A stretch of 19,887 nucleotides of DNA from an uncultured Verrucomicrobiota bacterium (GTDB taxonomy: Bacteria > Verrucomicrobiota > Kiritimatiellia > RFP12 > UBA1067). Shown piece by piece: positions 1-7,471 of this stretch. Below the pieces are notes generated by a model, which searched no databases, was not told where the DNA came from, and saw only the letters and a program-made list of their open reading frames with translations. The position numbers and the translations under genes were made by a program. The stretch is from contig CAMPAA010000030.1 of assembly GCA_946631345.1 (NCBI GenBank), positions 1 through 19,887 on the forward strand. The letters are read 5' to 3'. How positions within the stretch are numbered: the first letter of the stretch is position 1; each line of letters begins with the position of its first letter.

Positions 1-2274
1 CCCGCCACTGGCATTGAAACCGAGACCGTCACATCATCCATCGCTCCGACAATTGTCCGCCGTTCGCTTTACGGCGTACTCATCTCCGAAGAAACCGTCG
101 GCTCGACAACCGTCAACGCCTACGACGCCTTCGGACGTGCCGCCGCCACATCGCGTTCCATCGGGGAAGCGGCGCTCTCGCCGCTTCAGACCTTCACCTA
201 CTCCTCCTGCGGCGACCTCATCGCCACTCACACCTACACCAACTCTACCGACATCCTCACCGAAACATACGCCTACGACCTCCTCGGTAACCGTATCGCC
301 ACGACTGACGCACTCGGCAACACAACATACCGAACCTACAACCCGCTCGGCAACCTCACAGCGGAATGGGGCGCGACCTATCCCGTGCGCTGCACGTACG
401 ACTCGCAGGGCCGCCGCACTTCGCTCTCCACCACCCGCGACGGCGTGACATGGGACGAGACGCGCTGGGCATATGACTATGCCACGGGCAGCTGCACGTC
501 CAAGACCTACGCCGACGGCTCGACTGTCGCCTACACATACACGCCCGACAATCTCCTTCTCCGCACCACCTACGCCAGCGGACGGTGGAAGGAGAACGTG
601 TATGATTCTCGGCGGCAGGTTGTCGCCGTGGAGTATTCGGATGGCGAGACCGTTTCGCTTGCCTATGATGCATTCTTGAATGAGATTGCGTTCTCGAACG
701 ATGTCGCTTCGGCAAATCTCGACCGTGACGCAAAGGGCAACTGCACGAACGACACGGCTGCTGTCGGCAATGAGGTGAAGACATCACGCCGCACATTCGA
801 TGAGTTCAGTCGATTGACCGGAATCGACGGCACCATCTACGATTACAATGCCGATGGTTTGCTTGCTTCGATCTCCAACGACATTGCTCTCGTCGAATAC
901 GCCTACACGCCCGACGGTCTCGACGCGGGATATTCGCTGACGCTCTCCAATGGCGTAGCGTTCACGCGAAGCCTTGATCGTGACATCTATCGCCGTTCGC
1001 TGCTAACCGGCATTTCGAGCGCTGCCAATGGTGTTGGAGTCGGAAGTCTGGCGTACACATACGATGCGCTCAATAGACCGGTGACGCGCAACAATGATAC
1101 TTTCGGCTACAATGCTCGCAGCGAAGTGACGGCGGCAAGCATTGCTGGCATTTCATCACAATATGGATATGATGGAATTGGCAACGCGACAAACTGGCTT
1201 GCGAATTGCCTCAACCAGTATTCGCAGTTCACGCATGACCTTGACGGCAACATGCTTTCCGATGGTACATATGATTTCTCCTACGACGCCGCGAACCGGC
1301 TCAAGACGGTGTCGTCGAATAGTGTGCTGCTCGTCTCCAACTTCTATGATGCGAAATCCCGCCGAGTGAAGAAGGTAACGCCCGAAGCAACCACAACATT
1401 CTTCTACGACGGATGGAACATCATCGAGGAGCGCATCGCTTACATCAACGGCACGACCTCCACGATCCGCTACTATTGGGGCAAAGATATGTCCGGCACA
1501 TTGCAAGGTGCCGGGGGTGTCGGCGGATTGCTGTATCTTACCGTCGATGGCGTGACATTCATTCCCTGCTACGACAATAACGGCAATATCACCCGTTACC
1601 TCGACGTAAACGGCAACACTGTTGCGCAGTACACCTACGACGCTTTCGGCGGCACACTCTCGCAAAGCGGCATCCTTGCCGGCACCTTCCATTTCCGCTT
1701 CTCCACAAAGTATTGCGACCGCGAATCCGGCCTCTACTACTACGGCTACCGCTTCTACTCGCCATCGCTTATGCGGTGGCTGAATCGGGATCCAATCGAA
1801 GAAGAAGGTGGGGTGAATGTGTATAGCTTCTGTAAGAATAACGGCATTGTCAACTATGATACCGATGGACGAGCATTTTTTGCCGTAAGGCGCCTTAAAA
1901 TTGGTTCGTTTAATGTGCCAATGGGCAATGTGTATGCTCAAGGCGGTGGATTTCTTGACAGGCACAATATTCAAATACTACATGAACAATTATTTTTTCA
2001 GGATGATAATCAACCCATTAGTGTTGGGTTTGGAAGTAAAGATGTAACTGGGGAAAGTTTTGATGGGTATGTGGCAACGTTGGGAGGGTACAATGATTGC
2101 GTGATGCGCAAGGCTACAGAGCAGATAAAGTTTTCTGGACATAACTATGCGGCATTTTGGTTTATGGGACATATCCGAAAATGCAATTGTCAAGACTATT
2201 GTTCTGCATTGAGAAGCAAATACAACGAATTGATTAAAGACAAAAATGTGCGGTGCGAATGCGGCTTGAAATAG
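1..2274 (+). CDS. Rhs/YD-repeat protein with AT-rich variable tip (5' end outside window)
   Basis: The frame is open from base 1, so the gene begins upstream and 757 residues are visible. It is full of YD repeats (for example YDAFGR, YDLLGN, YDAANRL), which in known Rhs proteins fold into a hollow beta-barrel shell around a C-terminal effector. The core ends with the hallmark run YYYGYRFYSPSLMRWLNRDP, then IEEEGG and an N-x-Y-x-F segment near 1734-1845. After that the base composition turns AT-rich and a tip of about 140 residues follows. The tip contains HEQLFF, NDCVM and CNCQDY motifs, and CECG close to the end. It is homologous to the tip of the broken copy ending at 7017. The H...NCQ order suggests a permuted papain-like fold, which is inference. 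A polymorphic toxin is the usual role of such tips, but neither secretion nor toxicity can be seen here. The stop lies 15 bases before a radical SAM gene. Confidence 0.93.
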   Translation, partial: PATGIETETVTSSIAPTIVRRSLYGVLISEETVGSTTVNAYDAFGRAAATSRSIGEAALSPLQTFTYSSCGDLIATHTYTNSTDILTETYAYDLLGNRIATTDALGNTTYRTYNPLGNLTAEWGATYPVRCTYDSQGRRTSLSTTRDGVTWDETRWAYDYATGSCTSKTYADGSTVAYTYTPDNLLLRTTYASGRWKENVYDSRRQVVAVEYSDGETVSLAYDAFLNEIAFSNDVASANLDRDAKGNCTNDTAAVGNEVKTSRRTFDEFSRLTGIDGTIYDYNADGLLASISNDIALVEYAYTPDGLDAGYSLTLSNGVAFTRSLDRDIYRRSLLTGISSAANGVGVGSLAYTYDALNRPVTRNNDTFGYNARSEVTAASIAGISSQYGYDGIGNATNWLANCLNQYSQFTHDLDGNMLSDGTYDFSYDAANRLKTVSSNSVLLVSNFYDAKSRRVKKVTPEATTTFFYDGWNIIEERIAYINGTTSTIRYYWGKDMSGTLQGAGGVGGLLYLTVDGVTFIPCYDNNGNITRYLDVNGNTVAQYTYDAFGGTLSQSGILAGTFHFRFSTKYCDRESGLYYYGYRFYSPSLMRWLNRDPIEEEGGVNVYSFCKNNGIVNYDTDGRAFFAVRRLKIGSFNVPMGNVYAQGGGFLDRHNIQILHEQLFFQDDNQPISVGFGSKDVTGESFDGYVATLGGYNDCVMRKATEQIKFSGHNYAAFWFMGHIRKCNCQDYCSALRSKYNELIKDKNVRCECGLK
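1348..1376 (+). repeat. 29-base Rhs core repeat, copy 1
   Basis: Identical to 6083-6111 (starting GATGCGAAATCCCGC). A further 26-base identity (1282-1307 and 6017-6042) lies close by, and a 20-base identity links 1636-1655 with 4577-4596. Such shared core DNA is the usual substrate for recombination that swaps Rhs tips. Confidence 0.8.
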
Positions 2275-2289
2275 AAGGGAACTGCTTTT

Positions 2290-3198
2290 ATGTCATTCAA
2301 CAAGCTAAAGTATCTTATATTTGGTGTAGCATATTGGTGTCGACGTTGCATCTTACGTCGAAAGATACCATTTATTGCAGGGCTTGTGCTAAATAAATCG
2401 TGCAATATGCATTGCGAAGGTTGTCATGTCTCTGAAGTGGATAGAACGGAGGATCCGACCCGTAGAAATGTGGAATTGGCGATTCTTGAATTACGGCGAA
2501 TTGGTATTCGCAATCTTGCCATAACTGGTGGCGAACCTTTTTTATGGGAATCAGATGGCTGGCATGTGTCTGATGTCATTAGGTTTGCAAGGGCAAATGG
2601 ATTCATGGCTATAACTATTTATACCAACGGTACATTGCCGTTTGACGGCTGCGACGCTGACACGGTGTTCATCAGTCCGCATGGCATGGAAAAGACAAGT
2701 GTTGGACACAATATAACCGCAAACAAACAATGCATACATAATATTGAAGTCACAAAACACCAAAATGTAATGCTAAATTTTACGATCAATGCACGTAATT
2801 GCAATTCCCTGCGAAGCGTATGTGAATTCGTTCATGATCATTCTAACATAAAAGGAGTGTTCTTCTATTTTCATACTCCATATTATGGACGAGACTCTTT
2901 ATTTCAGACATTTGAAGAAAAGCAAAAAATAGTTGAAGAGATACTTGCCTTGAAACATGAAGGATTCCCCATTTTCAACTCAACTGCCGCTTTGAAATGT
3001 TTTGCCCGTAATAGTTGGATGCGTCCTTCAGATTTGTGTGTTGTATGGGACAATGGAAAGATTTTCAAATGTTGTCGGTCTAACGGCTATGATGATGCAT
3101 GTAGAAACTGCGGCTATCTTGGTTATTTGGAGCTGGAGCAAATCTTGGCTTTGAAACCATCAGCCATTCGTGAAGGGTTGCACTATATCTTACCATGA
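2290..3198 (+). CDS. Radical SAM protein with C-terminal cysteine cluster, Rhs-island cargo
   Basis: This 302-residue protein carries the radical SAM cluster motif C38-x3-C42-x2-C45 (in KSCNMHCEGC) and the GGEP SAM-binding motif at about 80-83, so it should bind a 4Fe-4S cluster and cleave S-adenosylmethionine. Additional cysteines at 237, 250, 261, 262, 271 and 274 resemble a SPASM or twitch-type auxiliary cluster region, although the spacing is not a textbook match. Substrate and product are unknown. The start at 2290 is supported by AGGGA at 2276-2280. The gene sits 15 bases after the first Rhs gene and its last bases overlap the next radical SAM gene (ATGA), so the two are probably co-translated. 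It is visibly more AT-rich than the Rhs core and the right half of the window, which suggests acquisition together with the Rhs tip. The position is where an immunity gene normally lies. Confidence 0.88.
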   Translation: MSFNKLKYLIFGVAYWCRRCILRRKIPFIAGLVLNKSCNMHCEGCHVSEVDRTEDPTRRNVELAILELRRIGIRNLAITGGEPFLWESDGWHVSDVIRFARANGFMAITIYTNGTLPFDGCDADTVFISPHGMEKTSVGHNITANKQCIHNIEVTKHQNVMLNFTINARNCNSLRSVCEFVHDHSNIKGVFFYFHTPYYGRDSLFQTFEEKQKIVEEILALKHEGFPIFNSTAALKCFARNSWMRPSDLCVVWDNGKIFKCCRSNGYDDACRNCGYLGYLELEQILALKPSAIREGLHYILP

Positions 3199-4442
3199 AC
3201 TTCTTCTCTGATCTTGTGTGCCGTGCAATTAGGCACTTGATTTCCGCCGAGAGTGGGGATTCTTTTTCCTTTGTTCCTTCTAATCGGCGGACATTCCCAA
3301 GAATATCTGACATGTCGGACTTTTATGTACATGTTCCGTATTGTCGCAATCATTGCCGGTGGTGTCCTTACAATACACGTCCATATTGCAATGACGAGTT
3401 CCCGCGTTTCTTTGAGACCTTACTTTCCGAAGCTCGTCAGATCGCATCAGCAGGAGCGGAGTTGCATGATAGATCACTTTACATTGGAGGCGGGACTCCT
3501 ACTTGCACAGGAAGATTCCTTCTTGATTTTATAGATCGTCTTGTAAAAGATTTCGGTAATCCTTCAACTATCGCCGTGGAATCCTCAGTAGATGAGTTGA
3601 CATTATACATGATAGGCGGTTTGAAAGACTCTGGAGTTACGCAATTGAGCATTGGAGTGCAGAGTTTCAATGGAGAAAGATTGCAGTCTCTTGGTCGTGT
3701 TGCGCATCAAGCTAAAGCGGCTGACATATTAAAATCGGTGACACATGCCGGATTTGACAATGTGAATGTTGATCTTATGTATGACATCCAAAGACACACA
3801 CTTGCTGAGTTAGGCGAGGATATTCATTGTGCTGTTGATAATGGCGCGGATCAGATTACCGTATATCCTCTATTTCGCTTTTTTACGAAGCAAGGAGTTA
3901 TAATGCCGCAAATCATTAAACGACGGCGATTCTATTCTTTTTTATGGGACATTATGCGGTCTAATGGTTATGTTCCAGTGTCTGTGTGGAGTTTTAGCCG
4001 TCCGAATGCGACAAGGAATTTCTCTTCCGTGCATCGCCGTATGTTTGTTGGACTTGGACCAGGTGCCGCAACTTCACTTGAGCGGCTTTTCGCATTCAAT
4101 ACATTTAATTGTAAAGCGTGGATGCACCGCATTTCCAGTGGATTGCCAGCATATTCCCTTGAAATGCCCTTGTCGTCAAACATGCGTGCATTATATAACC
4201 TATACTGGAGCCTGTATGAGCTTCATTTGCCGAAAATTCTTTCAAAGACATTAACTAGAGATCGGATTTTAGATTTTGCATCTATCGGCGCACGATTGCT
4301 TGGGCTGTGTGATAAAGAGACTTTGACGCAGAGAGGTGCGTTCTGGATTCATCTTATGCAAAATCAATATATTCTTAACTACATTAACAAAATATGGTCG
4401 GCATCTATGCGGACGCCGTTTCCAGACATGATACAGCTATAG
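3195..4442 (+). CDS. HemN/HemW-like radical SAM protein, Rhs-island cargo
   Basis: This 415-residue protein matches the HemN-like branch of radical SAM enzymes. It has a YVHVPYC start to the cluster motif (C50-x3-C54-x2-C57), the GGGTPT glycine motif at about 98-103, a SIGVQSFN segment, and a GLGPGA motif further on. HemN relatives include coproporphyrinogen dehydrogenase, the heme chaperone HemW, and class C methyltransferases and cyclopropanases of natural-product pathways. Coupling to a second radical SAM gene inside an Rhs island makes a housekeeping heme role less likely than a modifying role, but this is inference. The start at 3195 overlaps the previous stop (ATGA); no good ribosome-binding site is nearby, so reinitiation is likely. 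An alternative start at 3312 would leave only five residues before YVHVPYC. The gene is AT-rich like its partner. Confidence 0.85.
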   Translation: MNFFSDLVCRAIRHLISAESGDSFSFVPSNRRTFPRISDMSDFYVHVPYCRNHCRWCPYNTRPYCNDEFPRFFETLLSEARQIASAGAELHDRSLYIGGGTPTCTGRFLLDFIDRLVKDFGNPSTIAVESSVDELTLYMIGGLKDSGVTQLSIGVQSFNGERLQSLGRVAHQAKAADILKSVTHAGFDNVNVDLMYDIQRHTLAELGEDIHCAVDNGADQITVYPLFRFFTKQGVIMPQIIKRRRFYSFLWDIMRSNGYVPVSVWSFSRPNATRNFSSVHRRMFVGLGPGAATSLERLFAFNTFNCKAWMHRISSGLPAYSLEMPLSSNMRALYNLYWSLYELHLPKILSKTLTRDRILDFASIGARLLGLCDKETLTQRGAFWIHLMQNQYILNYINKIWSASMRTPFPDMIQL

Positions 4443-4452
4443 ATGTACATGC

Positions 4453-4458
4453 TATAAT
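4453..4458 (+). promoter_or_regulatory. Extended -10 promoter element before the second Rhs module
   Basis: The bases TGCTATAAT (4450-4458) form a TGn extended -10 with a perfect TATAAT. No convincing -35 is visible, as expected for extended -10 promoters. The ATG at 4478 is 19 bases downstream, giving a leader of roughly a dozen bases without a Shine-Dalgarno sequence. The element would let the short Rhs module be transcribed independently of the radical SAM genes. Confidence 0.5.
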
Positions 4459-4477
4459 ATCACCAACTTAAACTGCC

Positions 4478-5224
4478 ATGAAACGAACGCTTAACACGAC
4501 AATCAACCGCTCGAAGAGCGAGAAGAACGACGAGCACTACACCGACACGGCGGGGAATGTTGTTGCAGCTTGCACGTACGACGCTTTCGGCGGCACGCTC
4601 TCGCAAATCGGCTCTCTCGCGTCGTTCTTCCGCCATCGCTTCTCGACGAAATACCTTGATGGCGAAACCGGCCTCTATTACTACGGCTATCGCTTCTATT
4701 CGCCATTGCTGATGCGCTGGCTCAACCGCGATCCGATTGAAGAAGAGGGAGGTGAGAACTTGTATGGGTTTTGCAGGAATAAATCTGTAAGCAAGGTTGA
4801 TTCTTTAGGATGCCACTGGGAATTTTCAACACCTAAATGGGACGAGCAACTTGAAGAGCTCGATTTTACGGTGAGATATATAATGTCTCCCTCAGAGCGA
4901 AAATGCTGCTACTCTGTTACAGTTGATAGATACGTTAGAAAATTATTGGGAGTCGGCAACCGATTCGGGCCATACAACCTTGATCATGGTGGAGATGGCG
5001 GTATGACGGACTCTCGGAAGCCTTATATTGGCTATGCAGAATCAGATTCTCCTGACGGGCAGAATTTCTATTTTTATCGGCTTCCGTGGACACAATCGTT
5101 CAAGTGGGAAGCACGGTGTACAAGCGGACCTGACAAAGGAAAGATACTTTCAACTGTTGAGCGAAAATTTAAGACGTCTGGACATTGGCTTTGGAATCCC
5201 AAACGAGAGGGACGCTTCTTATGA
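4478..5224 (+). CDS. Short Rhs module: last part of the core with a different C-terminal tip
   Basis: This 248-residue product starts with about 20 residues unlike any Rhs core (MKRTLNTTINRSKSEKND) and then joins the core at YTDTAGNVVAACTYDAFGG. The end of the core is intact (YYYGYRFYSPLLMRWLNRDP, then IEEEGG). After it comes an AT-rich tip of about 135 residues that I do not recognise; it contains a CC pair, a GGDGG stretch and ends near HWLWNP. This tip does not resemble the tips of the flanking Rhs copies. In known Rhs loci such pieces are orphan tip cassettes kept for recombination into the main gene. This one has its own ATG and a promoter-like element, so it might be made as a free protein. 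No Shine-Dalgarno sequence is visible before 4478. It overlaps the next gene by four bases (ATGA). Confidence 0.78.
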   Translation: MKRTLNTTINRSKSEKNDEHYTDTAGNVVAACTYDAFGGTLSQIGSLASFFRHRFSTKYLDGETGLYYYGYRFYSPLLMRWLNRDPIEEEGGENLYGFCRNKSVSKVDSLGCHWEFSTPKWDEQLEELDFTVRYIMSPSERKCCYSVTVDRYVRKLLGVGNRFGPYNLDHGGDGGMTDSRKPYIGYAESDSPDGQNFYFYRLPWTQSFKWEARCTSGPDKGKILSTVERKFKTSGHWLWNPKREGRFL

Positions 5225-5853
5225 TGGAACAAAAATTGTTTTGGGGCACTGTGGTATTGATTGGCATTGGTGTCATAATGGGCGCATTGTTCCCAGCGGG
5301 GAGGGATCCATTTGTGCCTTGGTCTTCAGCTGTTGCGGCAAGAGGGCGTAATTTGTTTTGTATGATTGAGCAGAACAATGCGCGGCATAAAGTTGGCGAC
5401 AAATGGTGTGACCCACAAATGTATTCAAACTCGATGGATTTTATTACTGGTATTCTGAATATGATTGGCGCTGAAGCGCAGTATGGGTGTGCTACGAATG
5501 TGGGAGTAGCATGGTGGAATGTTGCTGTTGATGTCCCTGATGATTTTGATGATCTATTCCCTGTGATGATTTCGGCCAACTTCAATCCGAAGTCTCTTGA
5601 ACACCAGTCTGACGATAACGAAATATTGCCGATCGGGCGAAGCGAACCTCTAAAAGACAAGGGGATTGTTGTTGTAAGAAAATGTGGACTGGCGCATGTT
5701 ATCAAGGCAAAACATTGCACGAGAAAAGTTGTTACTGGGAATTCGATTACCCGCAATTGTCGAGTCACATATCTCACGCCAGATGGTAGGACAACTGTGA
5801 ATATCAGTTGCGAAAATAATCCTGATGCTCGTGGAGGGACGCATGGGCATTAG
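5221..5853 (+). CDS. Single-pass membrane protein, pseudopilin-like C-terminal region, Rhs-tip partner
   Basis: This 210-residue protein begins MMEQKLFWG and has one hydrophobic segment at about residues 7-24, followed by a polar region containing ARGRN, NVAVDVPDDFDDLFPVMIS and a VVVRK-G pattern. From memory, these motifs recall type II secretion or pseudopilin-like proteins of PVC bacteria, but the usual G-F-x4-E prepilin cleavage site is absent, so this assignment is weak. The start at 5221 overlaps the preceding Rhs stop (ATGA) and has GAGAGGGA at 5205-5212 eight bases upstream, so translation is coupled to the tip protein. That is where Rhs immunity proteins usually sit, and an immunity role is an alternative reading. 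The gene is AT-rich. The last bases overlap the start region of the next Rhs fragment. Confidence 0.68.
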   Translation: MMEQKLFWGTVVLIGIGVIMGALFPAGRDPFVPWSSAVAARGRNLFCMIEQNNARHKVGDKWCDPQMYSNSMDFITGILNMIGAEAQYGCATNVGVAWWNVAVDVPDDFDDLFPVMISANFNPKSLEHQSDDNEILPIGRSEPLKDKGIVVVRKCGLAHVIKAKHCTRKVVTGNSITRNCRVTYLTPDGRTTVNISCENNPDARGGTHGH

Positions 5854-6493
5854 CAAGCCCCATAGTTTTGCATGCTTTGTTGCTTCCTTTTGTTTCGCTT
5901 GCCAGTCGGCGCTCGGATGCACGCTTGATTGGACGGCGAACTGCCTCAACCAGTACGCGGAATTCACGCATGACGCCGACGGCAACATGACGCAATGCGG
6001 CGATTGGACATACACTTACGACGCCGCGAACCGGCTCAAGACAGCTTCCTCAAATGGTGTACTGCTCGTGACGAACTTCTACGATGCGAAATCCCGCCGA
6101 GTGAAGAAGGTGACGGCAGAAGCAACAACGACTTTCTTCTACGACGGTTGGAATCTCATCGAAGAGCGCATCGCATACACGAATGGCACATCTTCGACAA
6201 TCCGCTATTCCTGGGGCAAAGACCTCTCCGGCACATTGCAAGGCGCGGGCGGCGTCGGTGGCTTGCTGTACCTTACCATCGATGGCGTTCCATTCATCCC
6301 CTGTTACGACAACATCGGCAACATCATGTGCTACCTCGATGCCAACGGCAATACCGTTGCGCAATATATCTACGGTGTTTTCGGCAACACCATTTCGGCA
6401 ACAGGAGTTCTTGCCGACATTTTCCGTCATCGTTTCTCCACGAAGTACTACGACTCCGAAACCGGCTTGTACTACTATCTTATCACCAGCTAA
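5843..6493 (+). pseudogene. Rhs core fragment, 5' part of a gene broken by a frameshift
   Basis: The frame encodes an Rhs core segment joined at WTANCLNQYAEF to about 30 foreign residues. It continues through YDAANRLKT, FFYDGWNLIEERIAY and GVGGLLYLTIDG up to ETGLYYY, where it meets TAA at 6491-6493 before the expected GYRFYSP segment. Compared with the first Rhs gene (1732-1790), the stretch between YYY and RWLNRDP is 10 bases shorter, which moves the rest of the gene into another frame. ATG 5843 has GGAGGG at 5833-5838 with a short gap; ATG 5825 is an alternative. The N-terminal 30 residues are fairly hydrophobic and cysteine-rich but look like junction sequence rather than a designed signal peptide. 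Long identical DNA stretches are shared with the first Rhs gene. Loss of function is the simplest reading, although an assembly or sequencing error in the 10-base region is possible. Confidence 0.75.
6083..6111 (+). repeat. 29-base Rhs core repeat, copy 2
   Basis: Identical to 1348-1376 and in the corresponding place of the frameshifted Rhs copy. Confidence 0.8.
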
Positions 6494-7017
6494 ATCGACG
6501 CTGGCTAAATCGGGATCCTATTGAGGAATCCGGGGGAAAGAACCTCTATGTATTTTGTGGCAACAATGCAATTGTAAACTATGACGGTAATGGTTGCGCG
6601 TATTTCGCAAAACGCGAATTGGCTGGTGTTGGTTGGTGGCCAGGTCTATCACGAAATCCATTATTCAACGCACTTGATATAGAGGTGTCGCACGAACATT
6701 TATTTTATGGAACGCCAAGCAAACCGTTGGATGACATTGGCTATTTCAGGGATGGCGGTGTGCGAAAAGATCGCGAGCGAAACAAATATCGTTATGTTGT
6801 AACGGATGATGGCTATGACGATTGCGTCATGAGAGAAGTAGTTGCGCGTGTAAAGCCGAAGCCATACTGCACGATTGGTTTTGCACCAGGGCATGACAAC
6901 TGCCAAACTTATGCATCACTCCTGCGAAGCAAATATAGCGAACTCATTAACGACCCCCAAATACAATGTAAGTGTTTTGGGAAACGCAACAGATCATCTA
7001 TCACTATTGTACGATGA
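6481..7017 (+). pseudogene. Rhs core end and variable tip, 3' part of the frameshifted gene
   Basis: This frame resumes at YHQLNRRWLNRDP, then IEESGG, followed by an AT-rich tip of about 150 residues. The tip shares SHEHLFY, DDCVM, NCQTY, LRSKYSELI and a closing C-x-C pattern with the tip of the gene ending at 2274, so the two belong to one family. The order of a conserved His before an NCQ cysteine is what permuted papain-like (NlpC/P60 or LRAT-type) domains show. A cysteine protease, amidase or acyltransferase activity is therefore possible; this is inference. No start codon with a ribosome-binding site precedes it in this frame, so it is unlikely to be translated unless the frame is restored. 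It is followed by a small membrane protein gene 13 bases later. Confidence 0.7.
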
Positions 7018-7030
7018 GTGGGAGGCTGAA

Positions 7031-7432
7031 ATGATTGTAATCAAGACCGTCGGAACAATCTTAGCATTTGCAATATACTTCTTCTGGTTGCCATTGCCTG
7101 TAGTGTTGATAACAATAGTTCCATACTATTTTACAATTCGACATCTGGTTGGCCGATACTTGAACCCATTTGTCAAATCTGACTTGATATTGCCTCTCGT
7201 TGTTTCGTTTGTGTGGATGACAGCAAGCTTAATGTCGCCAGACGGCAAAAGCATGGCGAATATTGCAGAATTGTTTGTTCTCGGCATCGCCTGGTCGTTT
7301 TTGTGGCTTGTACGACTGGTGCTCATTTGTGTGACACACAACGAGAAAAAAACCTTTTGCTTTTATGCAAATTGCGTTATGATAATTATTGCGGTTTTAT
7401 TTGCCTTGCTTTTCCCAGCGTTGCCGGAATGA
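7031..7432 (+). CDS. Small four-helix membrane protein, candidate Rhs immunity protein
   Basis: This is a 133-residue, very hydrophobic protein with likely membrane segments at about 5-33, 51-67, 80-100 and 108-128, and a short charged loop THNEKK. I do not recognise the family. The start at 7031 is set by GGGAGG at 7020-7025, five bases upstream. The gene lies 13 bases after the stop of the broken Rhs tip, the position that known Rhs and contact-dependent inhibition systems reserve for the cognate immunity gene. Immunity to a papain-like tip by a polytopic membrane protein would be unusual, so the role is open. It is AT-rich like the tip and unlike the GC-rich genes to the right. Confidence 0.7.
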   Translation: MIVIKTVGTILAFAIYFFWLPLPVVLITIVPYYFTIRHLVGRYLNPFVKSDLILPLVVSFVWMTASLMSPDGKSMANIAELFVLGIAWSFLWLVRLVLICVTHNEKKTFCFYANCVMIIIAVLFALLFPALPE

Positions 7433-7471
7433 GGTTGCGACAAATGAAATCATGGAGAAACCATAATTTGG

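Noticed and set aside
1156..1974. A 272-codon open frame on the minus strand within the first Rhs gene
   Set aside because: The same shadow appears opposite the third Rhs copy, as expected from repeated core DNA. The + strand YD repeats explain the region.
3195..4442. Naming the HemN-like gene as coproporphyrinogen dehydrogenase hemN
   Set aside because: HemN-like motifs are shared by many radical SAM subfamilies, and the Rhs-island context gives no support for heme synthesis.
4508..4520. CGCTC-GAA-GAGCG hairpin near the start of the second Rhs module
   Set aside because: A five-base stem inside coding sequence is too short to support a regulatory claim.
6463..6500. Programmed ribosomal frameshift joining the two halves of the third Rhs copy
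   Set aside because: No slippery heptamer or downstream stem was seen, and the difference from the paralogue is a 10-base net deletion.
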